29,404 nucleotides of DNA from Hirudo medicinalis (taxonomy: Eukaryota > Annelida > Clitellata > Hirudinida > Hirudinidae), in the NCBI GenBank assembly GCA_011800805.1, contig MPNW01000628.1, forward strand, positions 62,616 to 92,019, in the 5' to 3' direction. Numbering within the stretch: position 1 is the first letter of the stretch; each line of letters starts with the position of its first letter. A program made the translations under genes and the position numbers. Below, one piece after another: positions 11,510 to 29,313 of this stretch. The notes below the pieces were generated by a model. It was not told where the DNA came from and did no database searches. It saw only the letters and a program-made list of their open reading frames with translations.

Positions 11510-14500
11510 CATCGCCAGATCGTGTTTCATAATAGAAATGAAAACAAGAGAGATACCAGTCGATGAATGCCTTAAAATTAAAACTTCATTTGTAAAAACA
11601 ACTCTCAAATGGATGGATGGATGGATGGATGGATGGACGGATGGACGGACGGATGGGTGAATGAATAAGTATCACTCCACAAACAAATAAAACTTTACTC
11701 ACCAAAGTCGAGAAGGTAAACAGCGCACAGGAAAGCAATTTCGACGTCGTCCATGCCAATGGACTGCACCTTCTGACCCATGCATATCAGTGTTTTCGCG
11801 AGAGGGCGACACATTGGAAATGACGCCAGAATTGTCTGCGAAAAATGTTCAACTTGCAATTACAGTAATGATTACGTAATGTAATGTAATGTAATGTAAA
11901 CTATTACAGTGACGATTACAGTCTTTTACAAAGTTGCTTGACGTTTGAGTTCACGACATGAGTTTCCTTACAGGTTTATAAATGCTCGTTCGAACAAAAT
12001 ATTGATGGGGGATAAGTTTCAAATACCAATTGATTGTTGTGAATCAATGAATTCAAATAATCTTTTAAGCGACAAAACTTAAGCAGACTGAATCGTAAGG
12101 GAGTTGTTTCTCACCTCTGAACAACTTAAAATGTCCCAGTCAACATTTTGATTGAAATGTGTTAAATAAAAACAACACGTCTCATTTGTTACAAACTATT
12201 AACTGTAAAATAACTGTTCGTTACTGTTTTGAAACAGTAATTGCTGGCGGGATCGTTCCTGGGTTCAACCAGTGACGAAATCTCAGGAAACCAAGGAAAC
12301 CAAGGAGGGCAGTTAATAGGTTCGTGTGACAATTCACCACAAAACAATAACAATAACAATAATAATAATAATAATAACAATAATAACAATAATAATAACA
12401 ATAGCAATAATAACAGTAATAATAATAATAACAATAATAACAATAATAATAACAATAGCAATAATAACAGTAATAATAACAATTACAATAACAACAATAA
12501 TTTTTGATCATATAATTAACATCTCATCAACCATAATATTACCCTTAAATGTAACACTCATTGAACGTTCAAACACAAGAAAGACATTGAAAGTGCAAAA
12601 TCACACAGATCAATTTATTTGGATCAAATTATTTCTAGAGTGATCCTCAAAAAGCCTCTCAAGTTACAAACCTTTGCTTCTGAGGATGAGAAACTGAAGT
12701 AGCTGTAAGAATTGTCATTGGGGTTGTATTTAACACTCAGCATACAAACCACCAGGGGATACAAGCTCTTCTGTATCAACTCAATTTGAGCAGACAGCGG
12801 CAGTTTTTTGAAACCTTCAAATGTCAACACATGAATCTATGCAAGCTTTTCCACTTCCTGGTAAGACAAAAATGGCTGAAATTCCAAACCTGGGATTCGC
12901 CTAGAAAATGCCAGAATGGAGTGAGCACTCCTCTCGAATTGCAGCATCATCTGCCTCCACATTTCCTCCAAAGAAGAATTTTCGGTGATCGGTGATGAGT
13001 TTGGAGGCTGACGTGAAACGACAAATCCATGAAATCCATGAAATAATTAAGATGAATGAATAACTGACCCTGCTCAGTATGGGTAAGAGGTAGGAAAAAC
13101 TATTCTTCATTAAGCAAATCATTTCTTCGTAGGTGGGTTTTTCGAGGACCGAGGGCGACGAATATTTGAAGAGCAGAGTCCGAACGACCTCCTCGTCGCC
13201 ATCGACAGTAGTCGTCTGCTTCACGTCCGACCCGGCCAGGCGACCAAGTATTAAATCTGTCGATGCATTGAAATTTCTTTCCTCTGCCTCAACAGGAGGA
13301 CGAGACCACCAATTGTTTTCTTGAAACTCATCAGCGGTGACTTCGATAACTTCCGATTCTCTGACGGGCGAATGTCGAGGAACTTTGGGCAGAACATGGT
13401 CGAAGCAGTCTCGAGACTTTCGAGTCGGTCGGTCGAGGTCCGACGAGTCGATCCGATTCGATCGGCCGAAATCTTTCGAATCCACGATGTTTGGATGACT
13501 TTCCAACTGATCTCTGGCGTTATTAGACGCACCATCAAACCCACCGTCTGTTGATGTGTAAGCAACATTGTCCACGTACGATGGTAATGTAGGATTACTT
13601 TCCTCTGAGATATCCATGGTCGTTTGAAGTTTATGCGAGCCACATGGCGAGGACAGTGACTCGAGAGTTTGTTTGATGTCGGATGAATTTTCGTCATTGA
13701 CTTCAGAGTTGATGGCAACCATGGGGAGTTCTCGTCGATTCCCACATTGGGTGGAATGTTTCTTCAGAGGTTCTTCGAATTCCTGGTCCATAAAATGTTC
13801 TTTGATGATCTTTTGGACCTCCAACCTCGTCTTGTGTTTAATTATGTTTGGTCGTCTCCCTATTTTACACTCTGCACATTCAGTACAAACTCAGAATTAA
13901 AATTTTCGAATTCAAAATATTACTTTAAATTTAATTATTTTCAACTTTAAATACATCTGACGTCATTCCACATTTTGACGAAAGTCTAATTTAATGTCGC
14001 AATAAAAATATTCAATTAAAAAAAAAAACAATTCGCGAACAAATTTCACGTTCAGAAAAATTTACTTTCGACGTGCATCCCGACGAAGAAACACTTTTCA
14101 AGTCTGCAGGACTTGCACGCACCCCTCCCTCCCGATGAAACCCTGCAGGATTCGTTCTCGTTGCACTTGAACTTTTCAACATTTTTATCCTGACAGCATC
14201 TCCTAAAAAATCCCTAGAAACGACAAAGTGAAAGTGAAACACAAAATGCATTTGAATACTTCACCTGCTTTCTTACAGACCTTACACCCCTCGCAAGTTA
14301 TTGTGCCGAAATGGAAACCAGACGAGGGGGCTCCACAGACCCTGCACGGTATTTGGCTTATCTCCCCCACAAGGCTCGGTCCTCCTAGAATTAATTAACC
14401 TGTTTTAGACCCTCTAACTGTAAATGCTTCAAATCACGTTTGCATCAAACCTGGCAGGTACATATTGAGTTGCAAGCATCGATCATATCGACAGCTGGCA

Positions 14501-14808
14501 CAACGCTTCCTAGACTCCTTGTTGATGATGCACTTGTTGTCCTGCAGGCAGACGTAATTATTCTCCTTGCTCTGCTTCCACGAGCGAATGAAGAATTTCT
14601 GCATTTGAAGTGCAAATAGCATCGCAAAGTGATTGCAGCAGGACAATTGCACTCCTAATTTGCACTCCTAATTTGTACTCCTATACTAATTGAAACACTC
14701 CTCAAAGAATAGAAAGGAGACCTTGCACGCCTCGCATACGTTGGCGCCACAATAGAAGGCCGCAGACGGATCGTTGCACACTTGACAGACCTGATGTGTC
14801 CGATGCAT
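8994..14808 (-). CDS. 2DBD-NR: Nuclear receptor with two DNA-binding domains (2DBD-NR)
   Basis: Minus-strand exons 14808-14722, 14598-14451, 14384-14281, 14213-14066, 13871-13069, 13007-12890, 12814-12672, 11835-11703 and 9190-8994: GT-AG introns, phases all agree, 626 residues. DBD1: C8-x2-C11-x13-C25-x2-C28, P-box CEACKK with KFFIRS, then C46-x5-C52-x9-C62-x2-C65. DBD2: C92-x2-C95-x13-C109-x2-C112, P-box CEGCKG with GFFRR, then C130-x5-C136-x9-C146-x2-C149, followed by KIGRRPN. A long acidic, Ser-rich hinge runs to about 430. The ligand-binding domain has [31 protein letters not shown] and a terminal AF-2-like LFEEAF (609-614). CEACKK in the first and CEGCKG in the second DBD is the published hallmark of invertebrate 2DBD receptors, which are transcription factors with no known ligand. 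ATG 14808 is the only in-frame start after an upstream TAA. It follows a good CAG acceptor, however, so earlier A/B-domain exons may exist. Confidence 0.93.
11074..11158. repeat. ATC/GTC trinucleotide tract
   Basis: CATCGTCGTC- and CATCAT-type units on the + strand. It gives spurious poly-Val/Ile and poly-Thr/Met frames. It is complementary in sequence to the GAT tract about 110 bp downstream. Confidence 0.9.
11264..11354. repeat. GAT trinucleotide tract with GATGATTGAC spacers
   Basis: Long (GAT)n tract whose first half is broken by regularly spaced TTGAC interruptions (about 15 bp apart) and whose second half is pure. Confidence 0.9.
11461..11516. repeat. CAT trinucleotide tract
   Basis: CATCAT/CACCAT units on the + strand, complementary to the GAT tract at 11264-11354. 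Confidence 0.9.
11609..11656. repeat. GGAT tetranucleotide repeat
   Basis: (ATGG)n run on the + strand that degenerates into GACG units at its 3' side. It lies in the last intron of the receptor, about 50 bp before the exon at 11703. Confidence 0.9.
12343..12504. repeat. AAC/AAT trinucleotide microsatellite
   Basis: About 160 bp of AAT/AAC with occasional AGC and AGT. It contains a near-duplicated block, with AACAATAGCAATAATAACAG occurring twice. It yields a poly-Asn frame on + and a poly-Leu frame on -, neither a gene. It lies in the receptor intron between 11836 and 12671. Confidence 0.92.
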
Positions 14809-15095
14809 CTGCTGATGATCAACAACTCGAATGAAGCAACCACGAATGTTTCCGAAGTGGAAAAGGTAATGTTTACTTATCGAGGTAACGTTTCGTTCGT
14901 TTTAGGTTGGCAGTAGAAATGTGGACATGCAATCCTTAATTAGACGTCTCCTTAAAACGACACACACGCACACACGCGCACACAAACATCACGTCGTTAT
15001 TTATAAATACAAATTCTAACAAGGAAGTGCACCTCCATTGAAGTATCAGATTGAAACAGATGTAAAATTTAAACATCATCACGAGCAGATACAAG

Positions 15096-15790
15096 NNNNN
15101 NNNNNNNNNNNNNNNNNNNNNNNNNNNNNNNNNNNNNNNNNNNNNNNNNNNNNNNNNNNNNNNNNNNNNNNNNNNNNNNNNNNNNNNNNNNNNNNNNNNN
15201 NNNNNNNNNNNNNNNNNNNNNNNNNNNNNNNNNNNNNNNNNNNNNNNNNNNNNNNNNNNNNNNNNNNNNNNNNNNNNNNNNNNNNNNNNNNNNNNNNNNN
15301 NNNNNNNNNNNNNNNNNNNNNNNNNNNNNNNNNNNNNNNNNNNNNNNNNNNNNNNNNNNNNNNNNNNNNNNNNNNNNNNNNNNNNNNNNNNNNNNNNNNN
15401 NNNNNNNNNNNNNNNNNNNNNNNNNNNNNNNNNNNNNNNNNNNNNNNNNNNNNNNNNNNNNNNNNNNNNNNNNNNNNNNNNNNNNNNNNNNNNNNNNNNN
15501 NNNNNNNNNNNNNNNNNNNNNNNNNNNNNNNNNNNNNNNNNNNNNNNNNNNNNNNNNNNNNNNNNNNNNNNNNNNNNNNNNNNNNNNNNNNNNNNNNNNN
15601 NNNNNNNNNNNNNNNNNNNNNNNNNNNNNNNNNNNNNNNNNNNNNNNNNNNNNNNNNNNNNNNNNNNNNNNNNNNNNNNNNNNNNNNNNNNNNNNNNNNN
15701 NNNNNNNNNNNNNNNNNNNNNNNNNNNNNNNNNNNNNNNNNNNNNNNNNNNNNNNNNNNNNNNNNNNNNNNNNNNNNNNNNNNNNNNNNN
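15096..15790. other. Assembly gap (695 N)
   Basis: Run of undetermined bases. Open frames spanning it are artefacts. It lies directly upstream of the nuclear receptor, where any missing N-terminal exons would be. Confidence 0.99.
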
Positions 15791-15848
15791 GTAAATAAAT
15801 GAATAATACGTAAATAAATGAATAATACGTAAATAAATAGATAATACG
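15791..15848. repeat. 19-bp tandem repeat bordering the gap
   Basis: The unit GTAAATAAATGAATAATAC occurs twice exactly, then once with a single change. It starts at the first base after the N run, so the gap probably holds more copies. Confidence 0.85.
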
Positions 15849-16916
15849 AAAATCAAAAAAAATTCAATTTAAATAAAAATAAATTTAAATAAAACAAGGA
15901 TAAATCTCTGAATGAGTTTCAACAGTTATGTTCAACTTATGTTAGCTTATGTTAACTTGCAGAACAACAGGCTAATTACATAATCAAATGACACATTACT
16001 TAAAGTTCATCTTAGAGAGCTAATGATAGCAAAAAGATATTTTAAATTACTTGAAAATGAGATTTAACTAAATAATCAGAATTTTTGAACTGGTTACAAC
16101 TAAAGACCTCCACATTCACCTCCTGAAATCATATTAATGTGAAACATTCTTTGAAATTTGGAAGTGGCCAAACACATTCTCAGAAATTTATCCAAAGATC
16201 AAAAATATTCAACATGTTCTGCTTCAAGACTCAATCACATTCAACTAATTGAACAATCATAAAACAAATACTGAGGAGATTGCTTGATTTGTTCTCAAAA
16301 CCATGAGTCAATTCAAATCAAAATAAATCCTAATTAATTGCAAGAGATTAGTAACCATTATTAAAATTGATATATTTCATAATGATTCATGGAGCATTAA
16401 TCTCACACAGGTGCAAAGGTAGTCACCTAAGAAAAATTGACATTCATTCAAAATCATTAAAGTTCATAAGTTTTTGAATATAAAATCAATCTTGTCACTT
16501 TTAATCACTTGACCAATTGGAACAGGAATATAATTCTGATGAATCGAACTAAAACATTGGCTAACCTTCAATATATATCACATTCTGTAGAGAAAAACAA
16601 TTCTTGATGTTTCATCGCAGAAAGACCGAATGTATTCAACAACATTCAATGATATTTTTAAACGACTGGCGCTATTAACCAACAATTATTTTAAAATAAT
16701 AAGTTCACGTTTTGTCGCCAGTAACTGACAGTACCATCGCTTTCAGAACATGTCTTTTTATTTACAAAACTTTAATTGACCTCATTGCGTACCTTTTAAA
16801 TTCAATGATTTGTGACAAGTTCCGCCTAGGGCGCATCTTTAGCCACAAAGTAAGAATGTTTAAAATAAATTTTAAACACCGAGATAACAACGCGCTGAGC
16901 GTTCATTTGAGCTAAA

Positions 16917-17225
16917 ATTGCAACGACGGAAGCACATCATCACGAACTGCAGGTTCTCCACACATCCATCAATGTTTTCAGAGCTGGAATAAATTTGACC
17001 AGTGCCGGTCGGGATGTGCCACAGCACAGGGGCCAACCATAAAACCTTTTTTTTTGCTTGTCAGCGGTGCGCAAAGGTTTGTGGGCATCCACCACCACCA
17101 CCCTGTACGGGGCATCCACCTGGGTAAATCCGGCTCTGAATTTGATCCTGTGACCTTCTCATTGAAAAGCTCATGCACTACTGCTCTCCTGGATACTGGC
17201 AGAAGCTGTATCGTATGCTCCAAGG
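16917..17225 (-). mobile_element. Possible tRNA-derived SINE
   Basis: An island of higher GC in AT-rich DNA. On the minus strand, near its start, AGAGCAGTAGTGC and then GGATCAAATTC (about 35 bp later) resemble degenerate pol III A and B boxes, with GGATCAAATTC close to the GGTTCAAATCC consensus. A unique GC-rich body follows. There is no clear A-rich tail or target duplication. The + strand also shows a good acceptor (poly-T then CAG at about 17060) and an open frame, so an unrecognised exon is the alternative. Confidence 0.3.
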
Positions 17226-18033
17226 TGATGACATGTGTCTATGAACATTAACCATTTCATGATGTCCATTTGATTAATGTCCATTTCATGAGATTAAAAT
17301 GTCTCGCAGTATAATATAACATAACTTAACATCTTGTAGGATCGCACAACTCTAGGCAGACGAGTAGTGATGTGCGGTTGTCGGTCGTTGAGGTGAATGA
17401 CTTCCGTGCCGTTCAGATATTTTGTGATTTTGTAAAACTAACAAGTAGTCTTTGTTTACGGCCAATTCGAGACAGTCAATAAAATAATTTTTCAAAATCT
17501 TCTGTTTCTAAAATTATTATGGATTCAATGCCACAACAATCCTCATCACTCATCTCTCCCAATCTATTATACGATACTTTTTACTAAATCAGCAATAATA
17601 AAAGATTTAAAAATTATAATCATTGCAGCGGTGTTCTTATAAACAGTAAATTTTTATTTTTAAGCTAAACAAATCGCAACAAAGTAGAATTTTGCTTAAC
17701 TTTCAAGTGTTTAAATTTTGCTATTTAAACTAATCAATTTAACTATTTAAGTTAATCAACGTGTTGGCTGCTTAGCCTGAGCTGGATTCGATGGAAAGGT
17801 AGGGTTATGGACCAATATTAACATTCGTTAGCTTGAGGTTAATTTAATTTTTTATTTAATAAAAAACTTCAAAATGTATAACAAATTTCTTTGTCCTAAA
17901 AAAAAAAATAGTTATTACAATTTTGGTAAAATTTCTTTTAGATTAAATAATTACAAAATATTGCTTTAAAGTTGTCAAAACTTTTTTAATTAATCATGCT
18001 TATTTAATTTGGTAAAATATTGACAATCACAAT

Positions 18034-18038
18034 GATTG
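18034..18038 (+). promoter_or_regulatory. Inverted CCAAT box (ATTGG)
   Basis: ATTGG lies 4 bp before the X-box match and about 75 bp before the DZANK1 ATG. RFX and NF-Y sites are often paired in promoters. A 5-bp match alone is weak. Confidence 0.35.
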
Positions 18039-18041
18039 GTG

Positions 18042-18055
18042 GTTTCCATAGAGAC
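18042..18055 (+). promoter_or_regulatory. X-box (RFX/DAF-19 site) upstream of DZANK1
   Basis: GTTTCCATAGAGAC fits the full RYYNYYWWRRNRAC X-box consensus at all 14 positions and matches the symmetric form GTTGCCATGGTAAC at 10 of 14. It lies 57 bp before the ATG, within the usual distance for X-boxes of ciliary genes. DZANK1 has a reported role in ciliary transport, so RFX control is expected. Binding itself is inferred. Confidence 0.6.
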
Positions 18056-18111
18056 AGCATTTTGACAAAGCGAGGTTTGCAACGTATATTTTCACTTTCT
18101 AGCGTTTTAAG

Positions 18112-25380
<7,269 letters not shown>

Positions 25381-26432
25381 CAACTTGTGGTCCACTAAAC
25401 ATTGCCCTGAATATGTTTTCTGAAGTTGTTAGTAAATCCTAGACATGGGACCAAGGATACCTGGAGAATTAATAGGCAAAAGCAAGCTCATGGGGAACAA
25501 ATTTCATCAGTTTTCCACTGTTTTCCAGGGTCCATGTTAGGATTTGGGCCAGGGTTAGTTAGGTTAGTTGGTTTAACCCGTGACCAACTACGTTCAGGAC
25601 CAAGTACTGAGCACGAGCACATGCACAAGTACTGAAGGTTCAAGTAAATCACCCCAGTTCTGAGTGCTTGAGCGAATACTAATGTTGCAATGCCTCATTT
25701 TCTATGTAACATAAATTGACTGGTATTATTAATTTAGTGGTCTTAAGTAAAATGTTATTTAAAAATATATAAGATACAATCGATACTACTATTAACAATA
25801 ATTATTATTACTAAGTAGTCCAAAGTGAAGAATGACTGAAGCAAAAGGAAGACAGTTATCACTGAAAAAAAAATTGCAACTTATTATTGCACATGACTTG
25901 ACTAGAGGTTGAGTTTGTTCAGTGCATGACTTAAAATATCTAACAGTAAAGGTCGTGTTAGCGTTTGTGCTTTACACATATCTACACCTTTGGAGCGATT
26001 TTAAATAAATATTATATATTCATTGTCATGTGAATTCTGGACAGGAAGCATAAATTTGAATTTCTGGATCTTTAACTGCTTTGAAATAAAAATTCTAAGT
26101 TGAAGTCTGGAGTGAGCAACTAGAGAAAGTAAAAGAGCAAATATTTTTAAGGTTTCCTCACTTAAGCCCCAATGTACCACCCTATTGTGAAATCTCAAAT
26201 AATTTATAGGATTGGGAACTATTTCTCTAATACTTGGCAAAGAATGAATTGACGATGTTGATAGTCTAAATACCCCCTTCGTATTGAAATTTTGAGGTAA
26301 AGAAAAGCCTTAAATGCCATCTATGTTCTTCCAATGCAGAATAAGCAGTTTTAATAAAGTGTTTAAAATATGCTTACAAGATTTAGTAATTTAGTAAAGT
26401 CATGAATCAACTAAGGAAAGCTTTAATATTTT
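25381..26432. other. DZANK1 3' UTR and intergenic DNA
   Basis: Holds the 3' end of DZANK1 (+) and of the gene at 26433 (-). The first clear AATAAA on + is at 26004-26009, about 620 bases after the stop. Open frames here are short, and none resembles a known protein. Confidence 0.5.
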
Positions 26433-27757
26433 CTAATGTTCTTGCACTGCTGCTTTACAAAGTTCCTCAGCAATGGAAGAGACAATGTGACTATTACATT
26501 GGCTTGTTTTACCAGTAACAACAACCTTAAGGAACTCAGTGAGACTTGGTGGTAAGTGGCTGGACATGGGCAGCAGGCAGTCGACGGAAGGAGGCGAAGA
26601 GGTCTGGAGTACCAGGAACTGTGCATGCAGGATGTGACGGTGTAGAATCATGGCAGCCTCCTCTAATTTTTCTGACTCAGTAGTTGCTATTTCCACTGCT
26701 ACTTCAACTGCTGGTTGTATGTGATTACCAGATGAAAAGAGCAGCTCACCCTTGCCCTTAGGTTGCCAGAACTCTACCTGTTATGAAGATATTGCTTGAT
26801 ATTATTTCAGATTTATATATTTTTTAGAATATTGTTGAATAAAAATGCTGTTTTTATGACTTCTACTATTGCTCTAGATAGGACCTATTGAGTTACTAAA
26901 TGCCCTTGGTAAATAACCATTACTGATGTAAAATATTACCCGATCACCAAAGTGTCGCACAATCCTCTCCTTGAATTTGTGAGTTTTGTGATTTGGATTA
27001 TAAGCCTTTGGTGTATTATCTAGGATGTGTTTAAGGTACTTTTCTCTCAGTATGGCCAAATGCATTACATTTCCACCTCCAATTACTTCCTCCTCGATAT
27101 ATTGACAAATGTGTTCAAATGCGGCATCGTAAGCGGCCCGTTGCTCTTTGAGATGGTGCAGATATGATTCATCTTGAAATGAGGGTGCCCTGTGTGATCG
27201 GTCTGGGCGTAGAACATAATTCCTTCGACAGCATTCGTGGTACTGCACTTCCATAGCAACCATGTCTATATTTGCAATACTATTGAGTATCACAAAATCT
27301 TTCTTCTCCTGCGCTGCACGTTTGATATTAGCCTCAGCTTTTAACGTATGACACTTTAGCAGCTGATAAGGCTTGCGATTAACCACTCTTTTCTTGGTGC
27401 CACAAAAGAGACATATGGCTGGGAACAAGCCAGAAGATGTAACAGTTGGAATCACGGCTCCACGCTGTTCTGCTGTGGATAGAGATTGGCATTCTGTAAT
27501 CGCTGCGGATATAATTTCTTTTAGCTTTAAGCGTGCAGTGTTCGTAAATTGCTTATAACACCAACGATGAGCACCATGGAGAGTACTATCAAATGTCTTC
27601 GGAACTCGACGACAGATATCTATAAGTTGATGAACAAAATTGTCCTGTCGGCTACGGATGTCGACAGATGATTGAATTGTAGCGAAGGAATGTTCGGTCA
27701 AAGGCCTGACTTCCTCCCACTTTTTATGGCGTTTGAAGTGTATTATGCAAACACGTT
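26433..27757 (-). CDS. Uncharacterised Cys/His-rich family protein, probably partial
   Basis: Two exons: about 27757-26940, and 26777-26433 ending in TAG. The GT-AG intron is phase 0 and restores HFGDR/VEFWQPKGKGELLF. The N-terminal part has VCIIHFKRHKKWEEVRPLTEHSF, HRWCYKQFTN, CLFCGTKKR and YHECCRRNYV, which look like zinc ligands. I recall this layout from large families of uncharacterised, often multicopy genes in invertebrate genomes, usually much longer proteins. The expected second Cys of the first CxxC reads His. No in-frame ATG lies between the upstream stop (about 27816) and the middle of the first exon, so the 5' exon is missing or the copy is dead. The product also stops soon after the LLFSS segment, suggesting 3' truncation. 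Function unknown; a transposon link is possible but unproven. Confidence 0.6.
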
Positions 27758-27829
27758 CAACATGTTCAGACGTAGCAGTATTTTTTTTTATTAATTGCTC
27801 TAAAACACTTCACTCGCCGCTCGTCACAC

Positions 27830-29313
27830 ATAATAATATAATGTTCAGTATGCAAAAATATTTTACTGAACAGCTCCTCTGCTCGGTGTAAACAATAGAC
27901 ATATAAGGCTTTATAAGTTTTTTCTTTACATTTTGGAGGCAGAAACACGCTAAAATTTAAATACTAAAAAGTAAAAATTTTAAAATACTAGAAAGTAGAA
28001 CGTTATTTAAAAAAAGCAACTCATGAATGACACAGAAGATTTCTCAAAATAGATTTTAAATGTTCTTTATCTCGTCTATAAGTTATTTAAGGCAAAGCAA
28101 GATAAAACACTGATTTCAGGTAGCCCGACTGAACTCGCGAGCTAGCTATTTACAATTTGTGCAAGAAATGTAATAAAATAACTTATATATCCATAACAGA
28201 AGCAAAGTATGCATTACGCGCATGTGATAGAAGACGGTTTGCGTAGTTGATTTCATGAAAAAGAATCTAAGAAGCTTAAATAACATAAAATAAAACATGA
28301 CATTAATTTATAGTGGTTTAAGAAGACTAATGTCTGTGTTAATTAATTAATAGAGCAATTAATACACACTCCTTTTTAATTCAATATCCAAATTTGAATA
28401 GTTCCACCGAATCTGAACACAAGTTACATAGAAAGTAAGTAGAATTACTGTAATTATTGCTGTCAGTGAAAAAACATGAAAATAACTTGGGAAGAGTATT
28501 ATAATCATAAGAGAACATAAAAAGAGCAACTTGTAAGCTGTGGATTTGGCAGATATTTAACAGATTATTGTTTACAAAAGTTAAATTAGTTGAAAGTAAG
28601 AAAGATAAAAAGAAAACAACACGAATAATACGCTTTTGTAAAATGTTTAACCTATCTAAATGAGAACTTTAAGTAGAGCCCATCAACAGCTACATCAACA
28701 TCAACACTGCAAAAGAAGACAAAACTTCAAACAGTTTCCTATCAGCTCAGCGACAAGAGATAAATTTTCCGGATACTATGTCTTATTACATGTTAACTTA
28801 CAAAATCGCGTCAAAAGAGGATTAATTCAAATTTTGATCAATTATTTTAAACAATAACATTTTTTAGATTTTGGTGCTTCAGAACTCATGCTGTCCTAAT
28901 TTTTCAAATTTGTTTTTTGTTATTTTTATATAAATTGTCAACATTTACAGACGTAGCAATGGGTTTCGCAGCCAGTGTGAAACTGATAATATGGTGTCCC
29001 CTTAACTTAATGAACTTGGCAACCCCCCAGACATGGCGCCCCTAATAATTTGGAGTGACCCCTTTACATTAATAATTTGGCACCCCTCTAGGCACGGCGC
29101 AAGGGACCCAACACATAGATATGTCACTGCTTATACGACCGTTTTAAATAAAATTATTTTTTTTAAATAACTTAATTTTATTTAGATGTTTGCATATCAA
29201 TTCCATATTCACGAAAAAATAATTATATTTTAAAAACTTAAAAAATAAATTGAAAATAATTAGATTTTAATTAATTAAAAAAAATAATTTTTTCCATATT
29301 TTTTAATATTCAG
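27830..29313. other. AT-rich intergenic stretch
   Basis: No family-like open frame. A GC-richer patch at about 28990-29110 contains AATAATTTGG twice, each beside a CACCCC/GCGCCCC-like block, perhaps an old repeat fragment. I see no RNA gene. Confidence 0.5.

Larger units (their letters stand above)
9191..11702 (-). other. Last intron of the nuclear receptor, repeat-rich
   Basis: This 2.5-kb intron separates the penultimate exon (ends LLDF plus a split Ala codon) from the last exon. It contains AAT-type repeats at about 9495-9565, a CACATTCACATATA-like run at 10155-10205, GAC/GAT repeats at 10766-10803, and the complementary ATC and GAT tracts listed below. I see no further coding exon inside. 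Confidence 0.75.
14809..18030. other. Region between divergent receptor and DZANK1 genes
   Basis: About 3.2 kb of AT-rich DNA, including the assembly gap, between the receptor's first recognised exon and the DZANK1 promoter. Upstream exons or the promoter of the receptor may be here, possibly inside the gap. I see no exon with family resemblance in the readable part. Confidence 0.5.

Noticed and set aside
12189..12643. Long poly-Leu, poly-Tyr/Cys, poly-Asn and poly-Ile/Thr frames
   Set aside because: They arise from the trinucleotide repeat at 12343-12504, which lies in an intron of the nuclear receptor.
13133..13950. Plus-strand frames over the receptor hinge
   Set aside because: Antisense shadows of the 803-bp receptor exon at 13069-13871.
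14936..15856. Two long open frames of about 250-300 residues crossing the gap
   Set aside because: Nearly all their length is undetermined bases; only short AT-rich ends are real sequence.
25426..25635. Plus-strand 69-residue frame after DZANK1
   Set aside because: No family resemblance; it lies in the probable 3' UTR.
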